A DNA stretch of 59,318 nt from an uncultured Lachnospiraceae bacterium (GCA_949051815.1 CARQVR010000014.1:1-59318), one strand, 5' to 3'; counted from the stretch's first letter, positions 43,716-53,081 are shown. The notes: generated from the letters alone by a model not told the origin. Numbers and translations: made by a program.

Positions 43716-44219
43716 ATGAGTTGGGAATATAAATCATTAGATGAATTGGGTTCTGTTTCTCGCGGACGTTCAAAACATAGACCAAGAAACGATGTTTCGC
43801 TATTCGGAGGAGAATATCCGTTTATTCAAACAGCAGACGTAAAGGAAGCAAACTTATATTTAACCGAGTATTCAGAAACATATAACGAAAAAGGTCTTAA
43901 GCAGAGTAAGTTGTGGAAAGCTGGAACTTTATGTATTACAATTGCTGCTAATATTGCTGATACAGCTATATTAGGAATAGATGCGTGTTTTCCAGATAGT
44001 ATCATGGGATTTATTCCATATGAAGGCATTGCCAATGTCAAATTTATTAAATATGCTTTTGATATGCTGCAACGTGATTGTAGGCAAATCTCACAGGGAA
44101 CAGCACAGGATAATTTATCATGGAAAAAACTTTCTACTATCAGATTTCCGGCACCTAATGTAAAAATACAGAATAAGATTGCTGATTATATATTGAATTT
44201 TTGGCAATTAAAGAACTGA
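43716..44219 (+). pseudogene. hsdS: type I restriction specificity subunit, truncated to one target-recognition domain
   Basis: 167 codons; a full HsdS has about 400 with two target-recognition domains. The first recognition domain (EYKSLDELGSVSRGRSKHRP, then GGEYPFIQTADVKEANLYL) and the start of the central conserved helix (FPAPNVKIQNKIADYIL) are present. Then the frame runs into sequence that belongs to hsdR in another frame (from about 44197) and stops at 44219. The second domain and the rest are gone. GAGG precedes ATG 43716. A one-domain HsdS could in principle dimerise, but with hsdM broken this is probably non-functional. Confidence 0.87.
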
Positions 44220-46019
44220 AAATCAAAGGTGACTTGTACCGCCGACGTACCGATATTGTAGGCTTTGTCAACGGTATCCCTCTTTTGTTCATAGAATTAA
44301 AAAAGAACACGGTGGATGTGCAGGACGCCTATACCAATAATTATACAGACTATTTGGACACTATTCCCCATTTGTTTTATTATAATGCGTTTCTGATGCT
44401 TTCTAACGGCACGGAGGCAAAGGTGGGTACGCTTGGGAGTAAATATGATTTTTTTCATGATTGGAAGCGGCTGAATGAACAGGAGGCGGGAAGCGTTGCC
44501 TTAGAAACCATGCTTCGCGGTATTTGTGATAAGGCTAATTTTCTTGATTTGTTGGAAAATTTCATTTTGTATGACCATTCCGGCGGGACAACGGTTAAAA
44601 TACTTGCCAGAAATCATCAATATCTTGGCGTGAATGAGGCGGTGAAGGCATATGAGGCCCGTAAGCTTAACAACGGTAAATTGGGTGTGTTTTGGCATAC
44701 ACAGGGGTCGGGTAAGAGTTATTCCATGGTATTTCTTTCCCAGAAAATTCGCAGAAAGTTTTCGGGATCGCCTACAATTGTTGTGCTTACCGATCGGGAA
44801 GAATTGAATACCCAAATTAGTGATACGTTTGAAAATTGCGGCTTTTTGGGAAAAACAAAGGCGTCGAAATTTATGGCGACAAGTGGGAATGATTTAATCA
44901 ATAAATTAAAGGGCAATCCGAGCTTTATTTTTACCCTGATTCAGAAATTCAATCAAAAGGTAGAGGAGCCGATCATACCGAAACATGATATTATTATCAT
45001 GTCTGATGAGGCGCACAGAAGCCAATATGGTGTGTTCGCTGATAATATGATGGAATTGATTCCAACAGCGGCCAGAATAGGTTTTACGGGGACACCGCTT
45101 TTATCAGATGATAATATAACGGAGCGTACCTTTGGCGGCTATATCTCTATTTATGATTTTAAGCGTGCGGTGGAAGATAAGGCTACAGTGCCTCTTTATT
45201 ATGAGAATAGGGGCGAAAAAATACTGGATATATGGCAATGAGCTGAATTGCATGATGAAGTATCTGGACAGAAACGATATTTCAAATGACGATAAGAAAA
45301 AGAAAGATGCTGTTATTGCCATATTTGATGAATTAAAGAAAAAGTATATAGACACAGTTGACTTAATGGTGCAAATTAATGGTATACTGAGTGATTATAT
45401 TTTGATAGAGAGAGTAGCCGGAAACCAAAGTATGGCGAAACGGTTTGATATCAGTAAGATTGATTTTGATTTGCTTTGCAGGGAATTTGCTAAAGCAAAA
45501 AGAAAAAATCTTATGCTGACGGAGCTTGAGGAACTGATTCAGATGCGATTGGATGAGATGCTCAAGGTTAATCCCCAGCGGATTAATTATTATGAACGCT
45601 ATCAGAAAATTATTGAAGAATATAATAAGGAGCAGGATCGAGCGAATATCGAAAAGGTATTTATGGAGCTTATGGATTTGGCAAATTCCATGGATGAGGA
45701 AGAACAGAGATATGTCCGTGAAGGCTTTACGAGTGATGAGGAATTATCTTTATATGATATGCTTTTCAATGAAAATCTGTCAAAAGAGGATATCAAGAAA
45801 ATAAAAAGTGTCGCGGTAGAGTTACTTGCTAAGATTAAAAGTAAGATTGCGGAACTCGATCATTGGACGGAAAAGCAGGAGACGAAAGCACAGGTGGATA
45901 CACTCATTGGAGATATATTGTGGGCGGAACTGCCGGATAGTTATCCTGATCAGGTGATTTTTACATATAGACAGAGAATTTATGAATATGTCTATATGAG
46001 ATATAAAGTAATGGCGTAA
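44201..46019 (+). pseudogene. hsdR: type I restriction endonuclease subunit, 5' truncated with internal deletion
   Basis: The N-terminal ~100 codons are missing; the homology starts at LAIKELKIKGDLYRRRTDIV, joined to hsdS. The nuclease region GFVNGIPLLFIELKKN, the helicase Walker A FWHTQGSGKSYSM, the DEAH box MSDEAHRSQYG and FTGTPL follow in this frame up to 45241. It stops there; the C-terminal part continues in another frame to 46019 (ELKKKYIDTVDLMVQINGIL, ELEELIQMRLDEMLKVNPQR). The second helicase lobe is absent, so there is a second deletion near 45230. It cannot restrict DNA. AT-rich compared with mfd and the GH13 gene on either side. Confidence 0.9.
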
Positions 46020-46047
46020 GAAATAAAAATAAGAGGAGGAACCTACT

Positions 46048-47592
46048 ATGGCAGGCAGACCGAACTGGCTTAACACAGCAATCTTTTATGAAATTTATCC
46101 GCAGTCCTTCAACGATACCAACGCTGACGGTATCGGGGATATGCAGGGCATTATCGAAAAACTGGATTATATCAAGGAGCTTGGTTGCAACGCACTCTGG
46201 CTGAACCCCTGTTTTCTGTCGCCCTTCTACGACGCGGGGTACGACGTGGAGGACTACTTCACCGTTGCGCCCCGCTATGGGACGAATGAGGATCTGGTGC
46301 AGCTTTTCAAGGAGGCCCACAAGCGGGAGATGCATGTGCTTTTGGACTTGGTGCCGGGGCATACTTCGGTGAACCACAAATGGTTTCGTGAATCCATGAA
46401 GGCGGCACGAAACGAGTACACGGACCGCTATGTATGGACGGACAGCACGTGGGAAGAGCCGGACGGCATGAACGCCCTCAAGGGAATCTCGGAGCGTGTG
46501 GGCGCCTGCGGGGTGAATTTCTTCTCTCATCAGCCCGCGCTAAACTATGGATATTATAAGCCTGATCCCGAAAAGAAATGGCAGCAGGCGATGGATGCGC
46601 CGGGACCGCTGGCGACGAGGGAGGCAATGAAAGACGTGATGCGCTTCTGGCTTTCGGCGGGCTGCGACGGGTTCCGTGTGGATATGGCGCACTCCCTTGT
46701 GAAAAACGACGAGGACAGCAAGGGCACGATCAAACTCTGGCAGGATGTCAGGGCGTTCCTTGACAGGGAATTTCCCGCGGCGGTGCTGGTTTCCGAGTGG
46801 GGCGAGCCGGACAAGTCTCTGGCGGGCGGTTTCCATATGGATTTTCTGCTGCATTTCGGTCCTTCCCATTATAATGACTTGTTCCGCTGTGACGAGCCTT
46901 GGTTTTCCAGAAGGGGAAAAGGGGATGTCAGCGCTTTCTGGGAAAAATATCAGGAGAGTTACGCGAAATCCTGCGGCGGGCTGATTTGCATTCCTTCGGG
47001 CAATCACGACATGGAAAGGCTGGCAAGGAGGCTTGACAAGGAGGAGATGAAGCTTGCTTTCGCCTTCTTACTGACCATGCCGGGCGCACCTTTTATTTAT
47101 TATGGCGACGAAATCGGAATGCGGTATGTGGAAGGGCTGCATTCGGTGGAAGGCGGTTATGAGAGGACCGGTTCGCGTTCTCCTATGCAGTGGGATGATT
47201 CCCTGAATGCCGGGTTTTCGGCGGCGAAGCCGGAGCTGCTTTACATTCCGCAGGACAGCGCGCCGGATCGTCCGACGGTGGTGGCGCAGGTCGGGGATGT
47301 GGATTCCCTCTACAGCGAGGTAAAGCGGCTGATTGCGTTCAGACAGTCCCATGCGGCGTTGCGAAACGACGGGGAAATTGAGTTTATACAGAGCGATAAT
47401 TACCCGCTTATGTTTGTCAGAAAGGGCGATGGCGAAAAGCTGCTGGTGGTCATTAACCCTTCCGACAGAAAACAGCCCTTAAGCGGCGGTGTAAGACCCG
47501 GGGAAGCGCTCTATACGATAGGAGGCAGGATCGAAGGAGCGGCGGGCGGCTTTGCGGCGGCACCCTGTTCCGCGGGGATTTACCGGTTATAA
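46048..47592 (+). CDS. glycoside hydrolase family 13 alpha-glucosidase/amylase-type enzyme
   Basis: 514 residues, no signal peptide, so cytoplasmic. It acts on alpha-glucans or alpha-glucosides. A (beta/alpha)8 barrel with IFYEIYPQSFNDTNADGIGD at the start, nucleophile Asp212 (GCDGFRVDMAHS), acid-base Glu250 (VLVSEWGEP) and transition-state Asp321 (PSGNHDMERLA). A small C-terminal beta domain ends it. AGGAGG precedes ATG 46048. The QSFNDTNADGIGD mark resembles the oligo-1,6-glucosidase/trehalose-synthase side of GH13; the exact linkage cannot be told. It may process glycogen or imported oligosaccharides. Confidence 0.93.
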   Translation: MAGRPNWLNTAIFYEIYPQSFNDTNADGIGDMQGIIEKLDYIKELGCNALWLNPCFLSPFYDAGYDVEDYFTVAPRYGTNEDLVQLFKEAHKREMHVLLDLVPGHTSVNHKWFRESMKAARNEYTDRYVWTDSTWEEPDGMNALKGISERVGACGVNFFSHQPALNYGYYKPDPEKKWQQAMDAPGPLATREAMKDVMRFWLSAGCDGFRVDMAHSLVKNDEDSKGTIKLWQDVRAFLDREFPAAVLVSEWGEPDKSLAGGFHMDFLLHFGPSHYNDLFRCDEPWFSRRGKGDVSAFWEKYQESYAKSCGGLICIPSGNHDMERLARRLDKEEMKLAFAFLLTMPGAPFIYYGDEIGMRYVEGLHSVEGGYERTGSRSPMQWDDSLNAGFSAAKPELLYIPQDSAPDRPTVVAQVGDVDSLYSEVKRLIAFRQSHAALRNDGEIEFIQSDNYPLMFVRKGDGEKLLVVINPSDRKQPLSGGVRPGEALYTIGGRIEGAAGGFAAAPCSAGIYRL

Positions 47593-47687
47593 TGTTTCTT
47601 CTCATGGAATTGTTGGCTGCTCTGTGATATGATAGATAAGATGGATATGACAGAGCCACCGCAGTTTTTAAAGGAGACAAATAATCG

Positions 47688-49025
47688 ATGGAACCCATTT
47701 GGGGATTTTTTGAAAACATGAATGAACTGGTCTACGTCGCGGACGTGGACACCTATGAATTTATTTATATGAATAAAAGAGCGCTTTCAATCTGCGGACT
47801 CACCTCTCTGGAACAGACCAGAGGGAAAAAGTGTTACGAGGTGCTGCAGAATGCCTCCGCGCCGTGCGAGATCTGTAATAACAGGGAACTTGTCCCAGGG
47901 CAGTTTAAAGAGTGGCGGTATTACAATCCCGTCTACAACAGGCATACATTGGTGAAGGACACCTTGATAGAGCTGGACGGGAGACGGCTGCGTATCGAGA
48001 TTGCCATTGATATCAGCGCAGATACCAAGCAGAATGAGATCATCCGCGATTATCAGAACAAGGAGGCGCTGATCAACGAGGCGCTGCGGACCGCCATGCT
48101 GGCATCTGACCCGGAAACTTCCTTGAAGATTGCGATTGAGTATCTGGGCAAGGCGCTCGGCGGCGAACGAGTGTATATTTTTGAGAAAAACGCACAGGGC
48201 GGCGACGACAACACTTACGAGTGGGTGGCGAACGGTGTGAGCCCGCAGAAAGATAATCTGCAAAATGTGCCGCCGGAAGTCTGCGAGGGATGGTACCGTG
48301 CCTTTGCAGATGACAAGTGTGTGGTGATTGATGATACCGAAGATGTTAGGACAAAAAATCCGCTTCAATATGAAATGTTGAAACAGCAGGATATCTCTTC
48401 AATTACGGTAGTGCCGCTGTATGAGGACGGAAGGGTAATCGGGTTTTACGGGGTGGATAATCCGCCGGCAGAGTCTCTGCACTACATTTCCAATATGCTG
48501 CAGATCATGGGGCATTTTATGGAATCCCTGCTGAAAATGCGCAACCTTGTCAAAAATCTGGAGAGAATGTCCTATCTTGACCAGCTCACCCAGATCGGAA
48601 ACCGTTATGCCATGGTAAAATATACGGAAGGCATGCGCCCCGGGGAGAGCGTGGGAATCGTTTACGGGGATATCACAGGGCTGAAGCGGGTGAATGACGC
48701 GGAGGGGCATGAGGCGGGAGACCACCTGATTCTTGCCGCCAGCGCCTGTATGAAGGAGGCGTTCGGGGACGCCTACGAGTTGTTCCGCATCGGAGGAGAC
48801 GAACTGTTGGCGATCTGTGCGGGTATTGGAGAGACGGAATTTCGGGAGCGGGTCGCCCGTTTGAGAAAAATCATGGCGGATTCTTCCGTCAATATGGCGG
48901 TGGGCGCTGACTGGGAGAAGGACAGCGAAGCAGGAGTCAGCGTCGTGCTCGCCGCGGCGGAGACACAGATGTACAAAGACAAGGCGGCATATTATCAGCG
49001 GACCGGGATTGATAGGAGAAGGTAA
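47688..49025 (+). CDS. PAS-GAF-GGDEF protein, probable diguanylate cyclase
   Basis: 445 residues, cytoplasmic. A PAS-like domain (about 5-115: NELVYVADVDTYEFIYMNKR, with CEICNNRE carrying two cysteines) is followed by a GAF domain (about 140-290) and a GGDEF domain. The active-site loop reads GGDEL at 369-373, with Leu in place of the usual Phe; this change is compatible with activity in some members. The metal-binding Asp is in YGDITGLKRVND and the DQLTQIGNR start is typical. No allosteric RxxD is obvious upstream of the loop. AAAGGAG precedes ATG 47688. The input signal is unknown. Confidence 0.9.
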   Translation: MEPIWGFFENMNELVYVADVDTYEFIYMNKRALSICGLTSLEQTRGKKCYEVLQNASAPCEICNNRELVPGQFKEWRYYNPVYNRHTLVKDTLIELDGRRLRIEIAIDISADTKQNEIIRDYQNKEALINEALRTAMLASDPETSLKIAIEYLGKALGGERVYIFEKNAQGGDDNTYEWVANGVSPQKDNLQNVPPEVCEGWYRAFADDKCVVIDDTEDVRTKNPLQYEMLKQQDISSITVVPLYEDGRVIGFYGVDNPPAESLHYISNMLQIMGHFMESLLKMRNLVKNLERMSYLDQLTQIGNRYAMVKYTEGMRPGESVGIVYGDITGLKRVNDAEGHEAGDHLILAASACMKEAFGDAYELFRIGGDELLAICAGIGETEFRERVARLRKIMADSSVNMAVGADWEKDSEAGVSVVLAAAETQMYKDKAAYYQRTGIDRRR

Positions 49026-49067
49026 CTATAATATTTTGCGGATGCAGGATGCGCAGAGGTGGTAAAG

Positions 49068-49991
49068 ATGGGGCAGATGAATCATATATATACCGTAACT
49101 TTAAACCCGTCTCTGGATTATACCGTGTCGGTAGATAATTTCAGACTGGGATATACTAACCGGACGGAATCAGAAACCCTGACTGTGGGCGGTAAGGGCA
49201 TCAATGTCTCCACGGTGTTAAAGAATCTGGGGCTGGAAAGCACGGCGCTTGGCTTTGTGGCAGGATTTACCGGGCAGGAGGCGGCAAGGCAGCTTGCAGC
49301 ACGTGGGATAGGGAACGGTCTGATTGCGCTGGAAGAAGGGCTTACCAGAATCAATGTGAAACTGCAGTCGGTGGAGGGCACGGAGATCAACGGGCAGGGA
49401 CCTGATATTTCAGGGGAGGATCTTGCGCGGCTTTCGGAACGGCTTTCGGAGCTTGTGGCGGGCGATGTGCTGTTTCTGTCCGGGAGTATTCCTGCATCAT
49501 TGCCGCAGGACACTTACCAGCGCATGATGGGCAGTCTGTCTGCGGGTATTTTGGCCGTGGTGGATGTTTCGGGTAAAGGGCTTGTGAAAGCGCTGCCCCG
49601 GCATCCTTTTTTAGTCAAGCCAAACCAGCATGAGCTCGGTGAATTATTCGGTGTGACGATTGCGGACAGGGCGTCTGTTATTCCCTACGCAAGGAAGATG
49701 CAAGAGATGGGAGCGCGCAATGTGCTTGTGTCCATGGCAGGACAGGGCGCCGTGCTTCTTGCGGAGGACGGCAGCGTATTTGAGTCTCCTGTGCCTGCAG
49801 GAAGTCTCATAAACGGCGTTGGCGCGGGAGATTCCATGGTGGCGGGATTCATGGCAGGATGGCTGGAAAAACAGGACTACGGGCATGCCTTTTATATGGG
49901 AATGGCTGCCGGGAGCGCAACTGCCTTTTCGGAGTGGCTGGCTGAGGGAGAGCAGATTCGGGAGTTGTATCGAAGGATGATAGGGCTGTAG
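49068..49991 (+). CDS. PfkB-family sugar-phosphate kinase (1-phosphofructokinase type)
   Basis: 307 residues. It phosphorylates fructose 1-phosphate or a related sugar phosphate. Marks are YTVTLNPSLDYTVSVD at the N-terminus, LTVGGKGINVSTVLKNLG (family signature 1) and NGVGAGDSMVAGFMAGWL (signature 2 with catalytic Asp). VKPNQHELGELFG is the central block. AGAGGTGG supports ATG 49068; ATG 49077 is possible. No fruA or fruR is beside it, so tagatose-6-phosphate kinase remains an alternative. A terminator follows. Confidence 0.9.
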   Translation: MGQMNHIYTVTLNPSLDYTVSVDNFRLGYTNRTESETLTVGGKGINVSTVLKNLGLESTALGFVAGFTGQEAARQLAARGIGNGLIALEEGLTRINVKLQSVEGTEINGQGPDISGEDLARLSERLSELVAGDVLFLSGSIPASLPQDTYQRMMGSLSAGILAVVDVSGKGLVKALPRHPFLVKPNQHELGELFGVTIADRASVIPYARKMQEMGARNVLVSMAGQGAVLLAEDGSVFESPVPAGSLINGVGAGDSMVAGFMAGWLEKQDYGHAFYMGMAAGSATAFSEWLAEGEQIRELYRRMIGL

Positions 49992-50075
49992 GCGGTGAGT
50001 GAAACAGAACCTCAAAATATCTATAACGGGAACACACAAAAGTGCATAATCATTATTGTTATGATAGAAAAAGAT

Positions 50076-50119
50076 AGCGGTATACCTATTTGTATATAGA
50101 TAGAGTTACCGCTCTTTTT
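50076..50119 (+). terminator. terminator after the PfkB-type kinase
   Basis: AGCGGTA (50076-50082) pairs with TACCGCT (50107-50113) around a long loop, then CTTTTT. It lies 85 bases after the stop. Confidence 0.7.
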
Positions 50120-50148
50120 ATGCACACGGGCACTCAGATGAAATTCTT

Positions 50149-50159
50149 CCCCCCCCCCC
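50149..50159 (+). repeat. homopolymer tract of 11 cytosines
   Basis: Eleven C in a row in the spacer ahead of the LytTR regulator. Such tracts slip easily during replication and can alter promoter spacing. The exact length may also be a sequencing uncertainty. Confidence 0.8.
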
Positions 50160-50207
50160 TTATTCGATTTTTATGGTCGGACGGTCATTACATAGGAGGC
50201 ACCGTTT

Positions 50208-50255
50208 GTGACAGAAGAGGAAACGCGTCGCTTTTTCGGTCGATATATATATTGA
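50208..50255 (+). CDS. possible 15-codon leader peptide
   Basis: GTG 50208 has AGGAGG 8 bases upstream and reads MTEEETRRFFGRYIY before a stop at 50255. After the stop the same frame stays open for another 20 codons (with FEFAQQEIKRG) to a TAA just before the response regulator. It could be a leader peptide, or a small gene cut by a stop codon. The rest of the 329-base spacer (49992-50320) holds the terminator and the poly-C tract. Confidence 0.35.
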   Translation: MTEEETRRFFGRYIY

Positions 50256-50320
50256 ATTTTTGAGTTTGCACAGCAGGAAATCAAGCGCGGGCGAAGTGAG
50301 CACTTGAAGGGAGTATAAAT

Positions 50321-51028
50321 ATGTTATGGATCGCGGTGTGCGATGATGAAGTCATGGAGTGCAGCAGGACAGCGACAAAGATCAGAGGAATTTTGGATGA
50401 AATGAATGTGCCCTGCACGATACGGCAGTTTTACAACGGGCGGGAACTATTACAGTCGCCGGAATCTTTTGACATCATTTTTCTGGATATCATCATGGGC
50501 GGTATGGACGGTATGCGGACGGCGCAGCTTGTCAGGGAAAAGGCGTACGATAAGCTGCTTATTTTTATTTCCGCCAGCCGGGACTATGTGTTTGACGCCT
50601 ACGACGTGGAGGCGTTTCAGTATTTGGTGAAACCGATTGAGGACAAAAAGCTGAAAAAAGTGCTTCAAAAAGCTGTCTGCAAGACGGAGGAACGGTCACA
50701 GGCATTTATCCTTGTGAGCAGGGACAGGCAGAATAGAAAACTGTTTCTGGATGACATTTATTATTTTGAAATACGGGGGCGGATGATCGACATACACGGA
50801 ACCGGCGGCATTTTCAGCTATTACGAACAGATCGGGATTCTGGAAAGAGAGCTGCAGGGGAAGGGATTTTTCCGCTGTCACAAAAGCTGCCTTGTCAATC
50901 TGAAATATGTAGACGTGTACAACAGGCAGGAGCTTGTGCTTGACAATGGGGAGCGGATTGCCATTGCCAAGAGGCGGTACGAAGCGTTTTGCGGGGAGAT
51001 CCTTGCGTATATGCGCAGGAGTTTGTGA
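50321..51028 (+). CDS. LytTR-family response regulator (AgrA-like)
   Basis: 235 residues. Receiver domain at about 1-115: WIAVCDDEVMECSR with the acidic pair, phospho-acceptor Asp56 in IIFLDIIMGGMDG, and the conserved Lys in FQYLVKPIED. A LytTR DNA-binding domain at about 130-235 has DIYYFEIRGRMIDIHG and FFRCHKSCLVNLKYV. AAGGGAG precedes ATG 50321. With the kinase downstream it forms an AgrC/AgrA-like pair. No AgrD peptide or AgrB protease gene was found, so any signal is unknown. A family B repeat separates it from the kinase. Confidence 0.95.
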   Translation: MLWIAVCDDEVMECSRTATKIRGILDEMNVPCTIRQFYNGRELLQSPESFDIIFLDIIMGGMDGMRTAQLVREKAYDKLLIFISASRDYVFDAYDVEAFQYLVKPIEDKKLKKVLQKAVCKTEERSQAFILVSRDRQNRKLFLDDIYYFEIRGRMIDIHGTGGIFSYYEQIGILERELQGKGFFRCHKSCLVNLKYVDVYNRQELVLDNGERIAIAKRRYEAFCGEILAYMRRSL

Positions 51029-51031
51029 GAA

Positions 51032-51125
51032 ATGCGAAAAGTACTTCTAAAGACGCTCCACCATAGGACGAGAAGCCAAGAAGCGCTAAGTTTCGCATAG
51101 AAGAATGCCTGAAAAACGGCATTCT
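51032..51125 (+). repeat. structured intergenic repeat, family B, copy 3 (shortened)
   Basis: Begins 3 bases after the regulator stop, again in TGAGAAATGCGAAAAG. Outer ATGCGAAA/TTTCGCAT and the 3' hairpin AGAATGCC/GGCATTCT are kept. The inner AGTCAGC hairpin of the other copies is missing. Confidence 0.75.
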
Positions 51126-51159
51126 CCGTATTGATTTTATGGGAGAGAGGGAAGAGAAA

Positions 51160-52338
51160 ATGATACGGTTTGGCAAAAAGACGGAAAAAGGAATACGGAC
51201 AGCGTCCATGCTGGTGACCGTGATTACGCTGATATGGCTGACGTACTTTTTTTCGGACTCTCTTATTTCCTGCCTGCTGTTAGTCTGGAAACACACAGTA
51301 GGGCGCATTGACGTTCCTGTTTTGGGTTCTGAAGGGGAGAGAGAAATCAGACTGATCGGATGGAGTGGCTTTTGTATAGCAATTATGGCTGTGTGCGGGG
51401 TGAGAAGGCGGCTTGCGAGCGCTTTTCGAGGAAAGTCGGGGAAATGGTGTGCTGTGCTGACACTTCCTCTGCTTGTGGTGGCAGTTGTCACTTATGTGGC
51501 AAACTGGGGCGCAGGTTACGGTATTCTTTACAGAAGCGATGGGAATATGGGACTGTACTATGACCAGATTTTCAGTTATGTCGGATGGGGCGTCCTGTCG
51601 GGCTTATCTCTGTTTGCGGCGGGGGTATATGTGTTCGGCATGGATCGAATTTATGTGGAGCAGAAAAGGGCGGAACAGTATCGGGTACAGGCGGCGGTCT
51701 ATCAGACGCTGGAGGAGCAGTATACGCAGGCAAAGCGGCTGCGGCATGACCTGAAAAACCATGTGCTTGCGATGCGTGGCCTGTGGGAGGATCAGGCGTG
51801 GGAAAAGCTGGGGGAGTATCTAAAAAGGATGGAAAACAGCGCACAGCTTGGAATGAGTGAGGAGGCTACAGGAAACCGGGCGGTGGATGCACTTTTGTGT
51901 CAGAAACGGCAACTGGCGGAGGAAAAAAGCATTGCATGGGAATGTGATGTGCGAATACCGAAGCGGTGTCATACCAACGAGTTTGATCTGTGCATTCTTT
52001 TCGGAAATATACTGGACAATGCGGTGGAAGCGTGCGAAAGATTACAGAGGGAAGAATATGAACCGGGATTACAGCCTTTTATTAGTGTACAGGCGGGTGC
52101 TGTCAAAAGCTGCTTTCTGTTGGAAGTAAGGAACAGCATGAATGAGAGTGAAAAACAAAAAGGCAAAAATACCGAAAAGGGAAACACACAGGCACATGGA
52201 ATCGGTCTGCTGAATGTGAGCGACGTGGTGCGGAAATATAACGGTGTTATGAAGACGGAGGTACGGAACGGTGTGTATGATATTTCCGTGCTTCTGCCGC
52301 TTGCAGAGACCGCATATGACATGGAACAGGTTGTTTGA
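51160..52338 (+). CDS. GHKL sensor histidine kinase (AgrC-like)
   Basis: 392 residues. About four membrane segments in the first 165 residues, fewer than the usual six or seven of AgrC. A coiled segment leads to His196 in RLRHDLKNHVLAM, the phosphorylation motif of this family. The GHKL ATPase has the N box FGNILDNAVEACE and the G box AHGIGLLNVSDVV. GAGAGGGAAG supports ATG 51160; ATG 51139 lies inside repeat sequence and has no ribosome site. Partner of the LytTR regulator upstream. Confidence 0.92.
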   Translation: MIRFGKKTEKGIRTASMLVTVITLIWLTYFFSDSLISCLLLVWKHTVGRIDVPVLGSEGEREIRLIGWSGFCIAIMAVCGVRRRLASAFRGKSGKWCAVLTLPLLVVAVVTYVANWGAGYGILYRSDGNMGLYYDQIFSYVGWGVLSGLSLFAAGVYVFGMDRIYVEQKRAEQYRVQAAVYQTLEEQYTQAKRLRHDLKNHVLAMRGLWEDQAWEKLGEYLKRMENSAQLGMSEEATGNRAVDALLCQKRQLAEEKSIAWECDVRIPKRCHTNEFDLCILFGNILDNAVEACERLQREEYEPGLQPFISVQAGAVKSCFLLEVRNSMNESEKQKGKNTEKGNTQAHGIGLLNVSDVVRKYNGVMKTEVRNGVYDISVLLPLAETAYDMEQVV

Positions 52339-52413
52339 AACAGGATGCTAAGAGAGACGGTTTGTTGTGTCGAAACATGGAATAGGCAGATATTTCTGAA
52401 AAGGAGGGCGACT

Positions 52414-52956
52414 ATGCACACAAAGACAATGGAAGGATTGATCGGGGCACGGACTAACATGGAGATGATCAATACCCCGTTTCGGGTTTTTAAGGAGGCG
52501 AGACTCAAAGGCGATACCGCAATGATGGAGCGGGCGATGGGATATATGGGCGATTTCCATGAGGATGCGTACGAGTATAAGGAAGTGGCGGACGAGGGAA
52601 TGAAGGAGGACGTGGAGGAAACTCGGAAGATCGCGGAAGAACAGCGCGAGGAGATGATCAAAAACCGCAGGGAAGAACGCGAGGAACTGCAGAAGAAGCT
52701 GGAGGAGGAAAGAAAGGAGAATAAAGGCGATAAAATTGTGGACACCGTGGAGATCAGCGAGGACGGCAAGGTTCTGCTAAAAGAGAGCACCGCGGACGAC
52801 GGCGATATGAAAGACAGTGCGGATTCGGATGGAGTGGACTTGAATAACGGAACAAGCGGTAAGCCGAAAGCGGATTTAGAGCCTGTGTTTTATTCGAATG
52901 CAGGGACGGTGGAACCGTCGGAGGATGCGGGAACGAAGGTATCAGTGTCGGTGTAA
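52414..52956 (+). CDS. acidic coiled-coil protein of unknown function
   Basis: 180 residues, no signal or membrane segment. The N-terminal part (EGLIGARTNMEMINTPFRVF, then MMERAMGYMGDFHEDAYEYK) looks folded. A long charged helix at about 65-110 (KIAEEQREEMIKNRREEREE) is a clear coiled coil. The C-terminal 60 residues are acidic and probably disordered. AAGGAGG 7 bases before ATG 52414 fixes the start. It lies 75 bases after the kinase and may belong to the same unit. I do not recognise the family and propose no function. Confidence 0.75.
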   Translation: MHTKTMEGLIGARTNMEMINTPFRVFKEARLKGDTAMMERAMGYMGDFHEDAYEYKEVADEGMKEDVEETRKIAEEQREEMIKNRREEREELQKKLEEERKENKGDKIVDTVEISEDGKVLLKESTADDGDMKDSADSDGVDLNNGTSGKPKADLEPVFYSNAGTVEPSEDAGTKVSVSV

Positions 52957-53034
52957 AATGAGTTTTAATTACAAATATAAGTTTAAGTACCAAATATAGG
53001 ACTTTACAAATGTTATCCTCTTTTCAGAACATTA

Positions 53035-53057
53035 GTTCGCCAATTCAATCAGCGAAC
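53035..53057 (+). promoter_or_regulatory. hairpin just upstream of the 33-residue gene
   Basis: GTTCGC (53035-53040) pairs with GCGAAC (53052-53057). It ends about 10 bases before the AAAGGAGG site of the next small gene, so it may affect its translation. Confidence 0.45.
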
Positions 53058-53081
53058 CGGGACTGAAAGGAGGATATATTT

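Noticed and set aside
41583..46047. Toxin and restriction block as an integrative element
   Set aside because: No integrase, transposase, tRNA gene or flanking direct repeats were found, so only a horizontally acquired block is claimed.
50160..50320. An AgrD-type signal peptide gene for the two-component pair
   Set aside because: The only short frame lacks the cysteine and the layout of AgrD peptides, and there is no AgrB-like protease.
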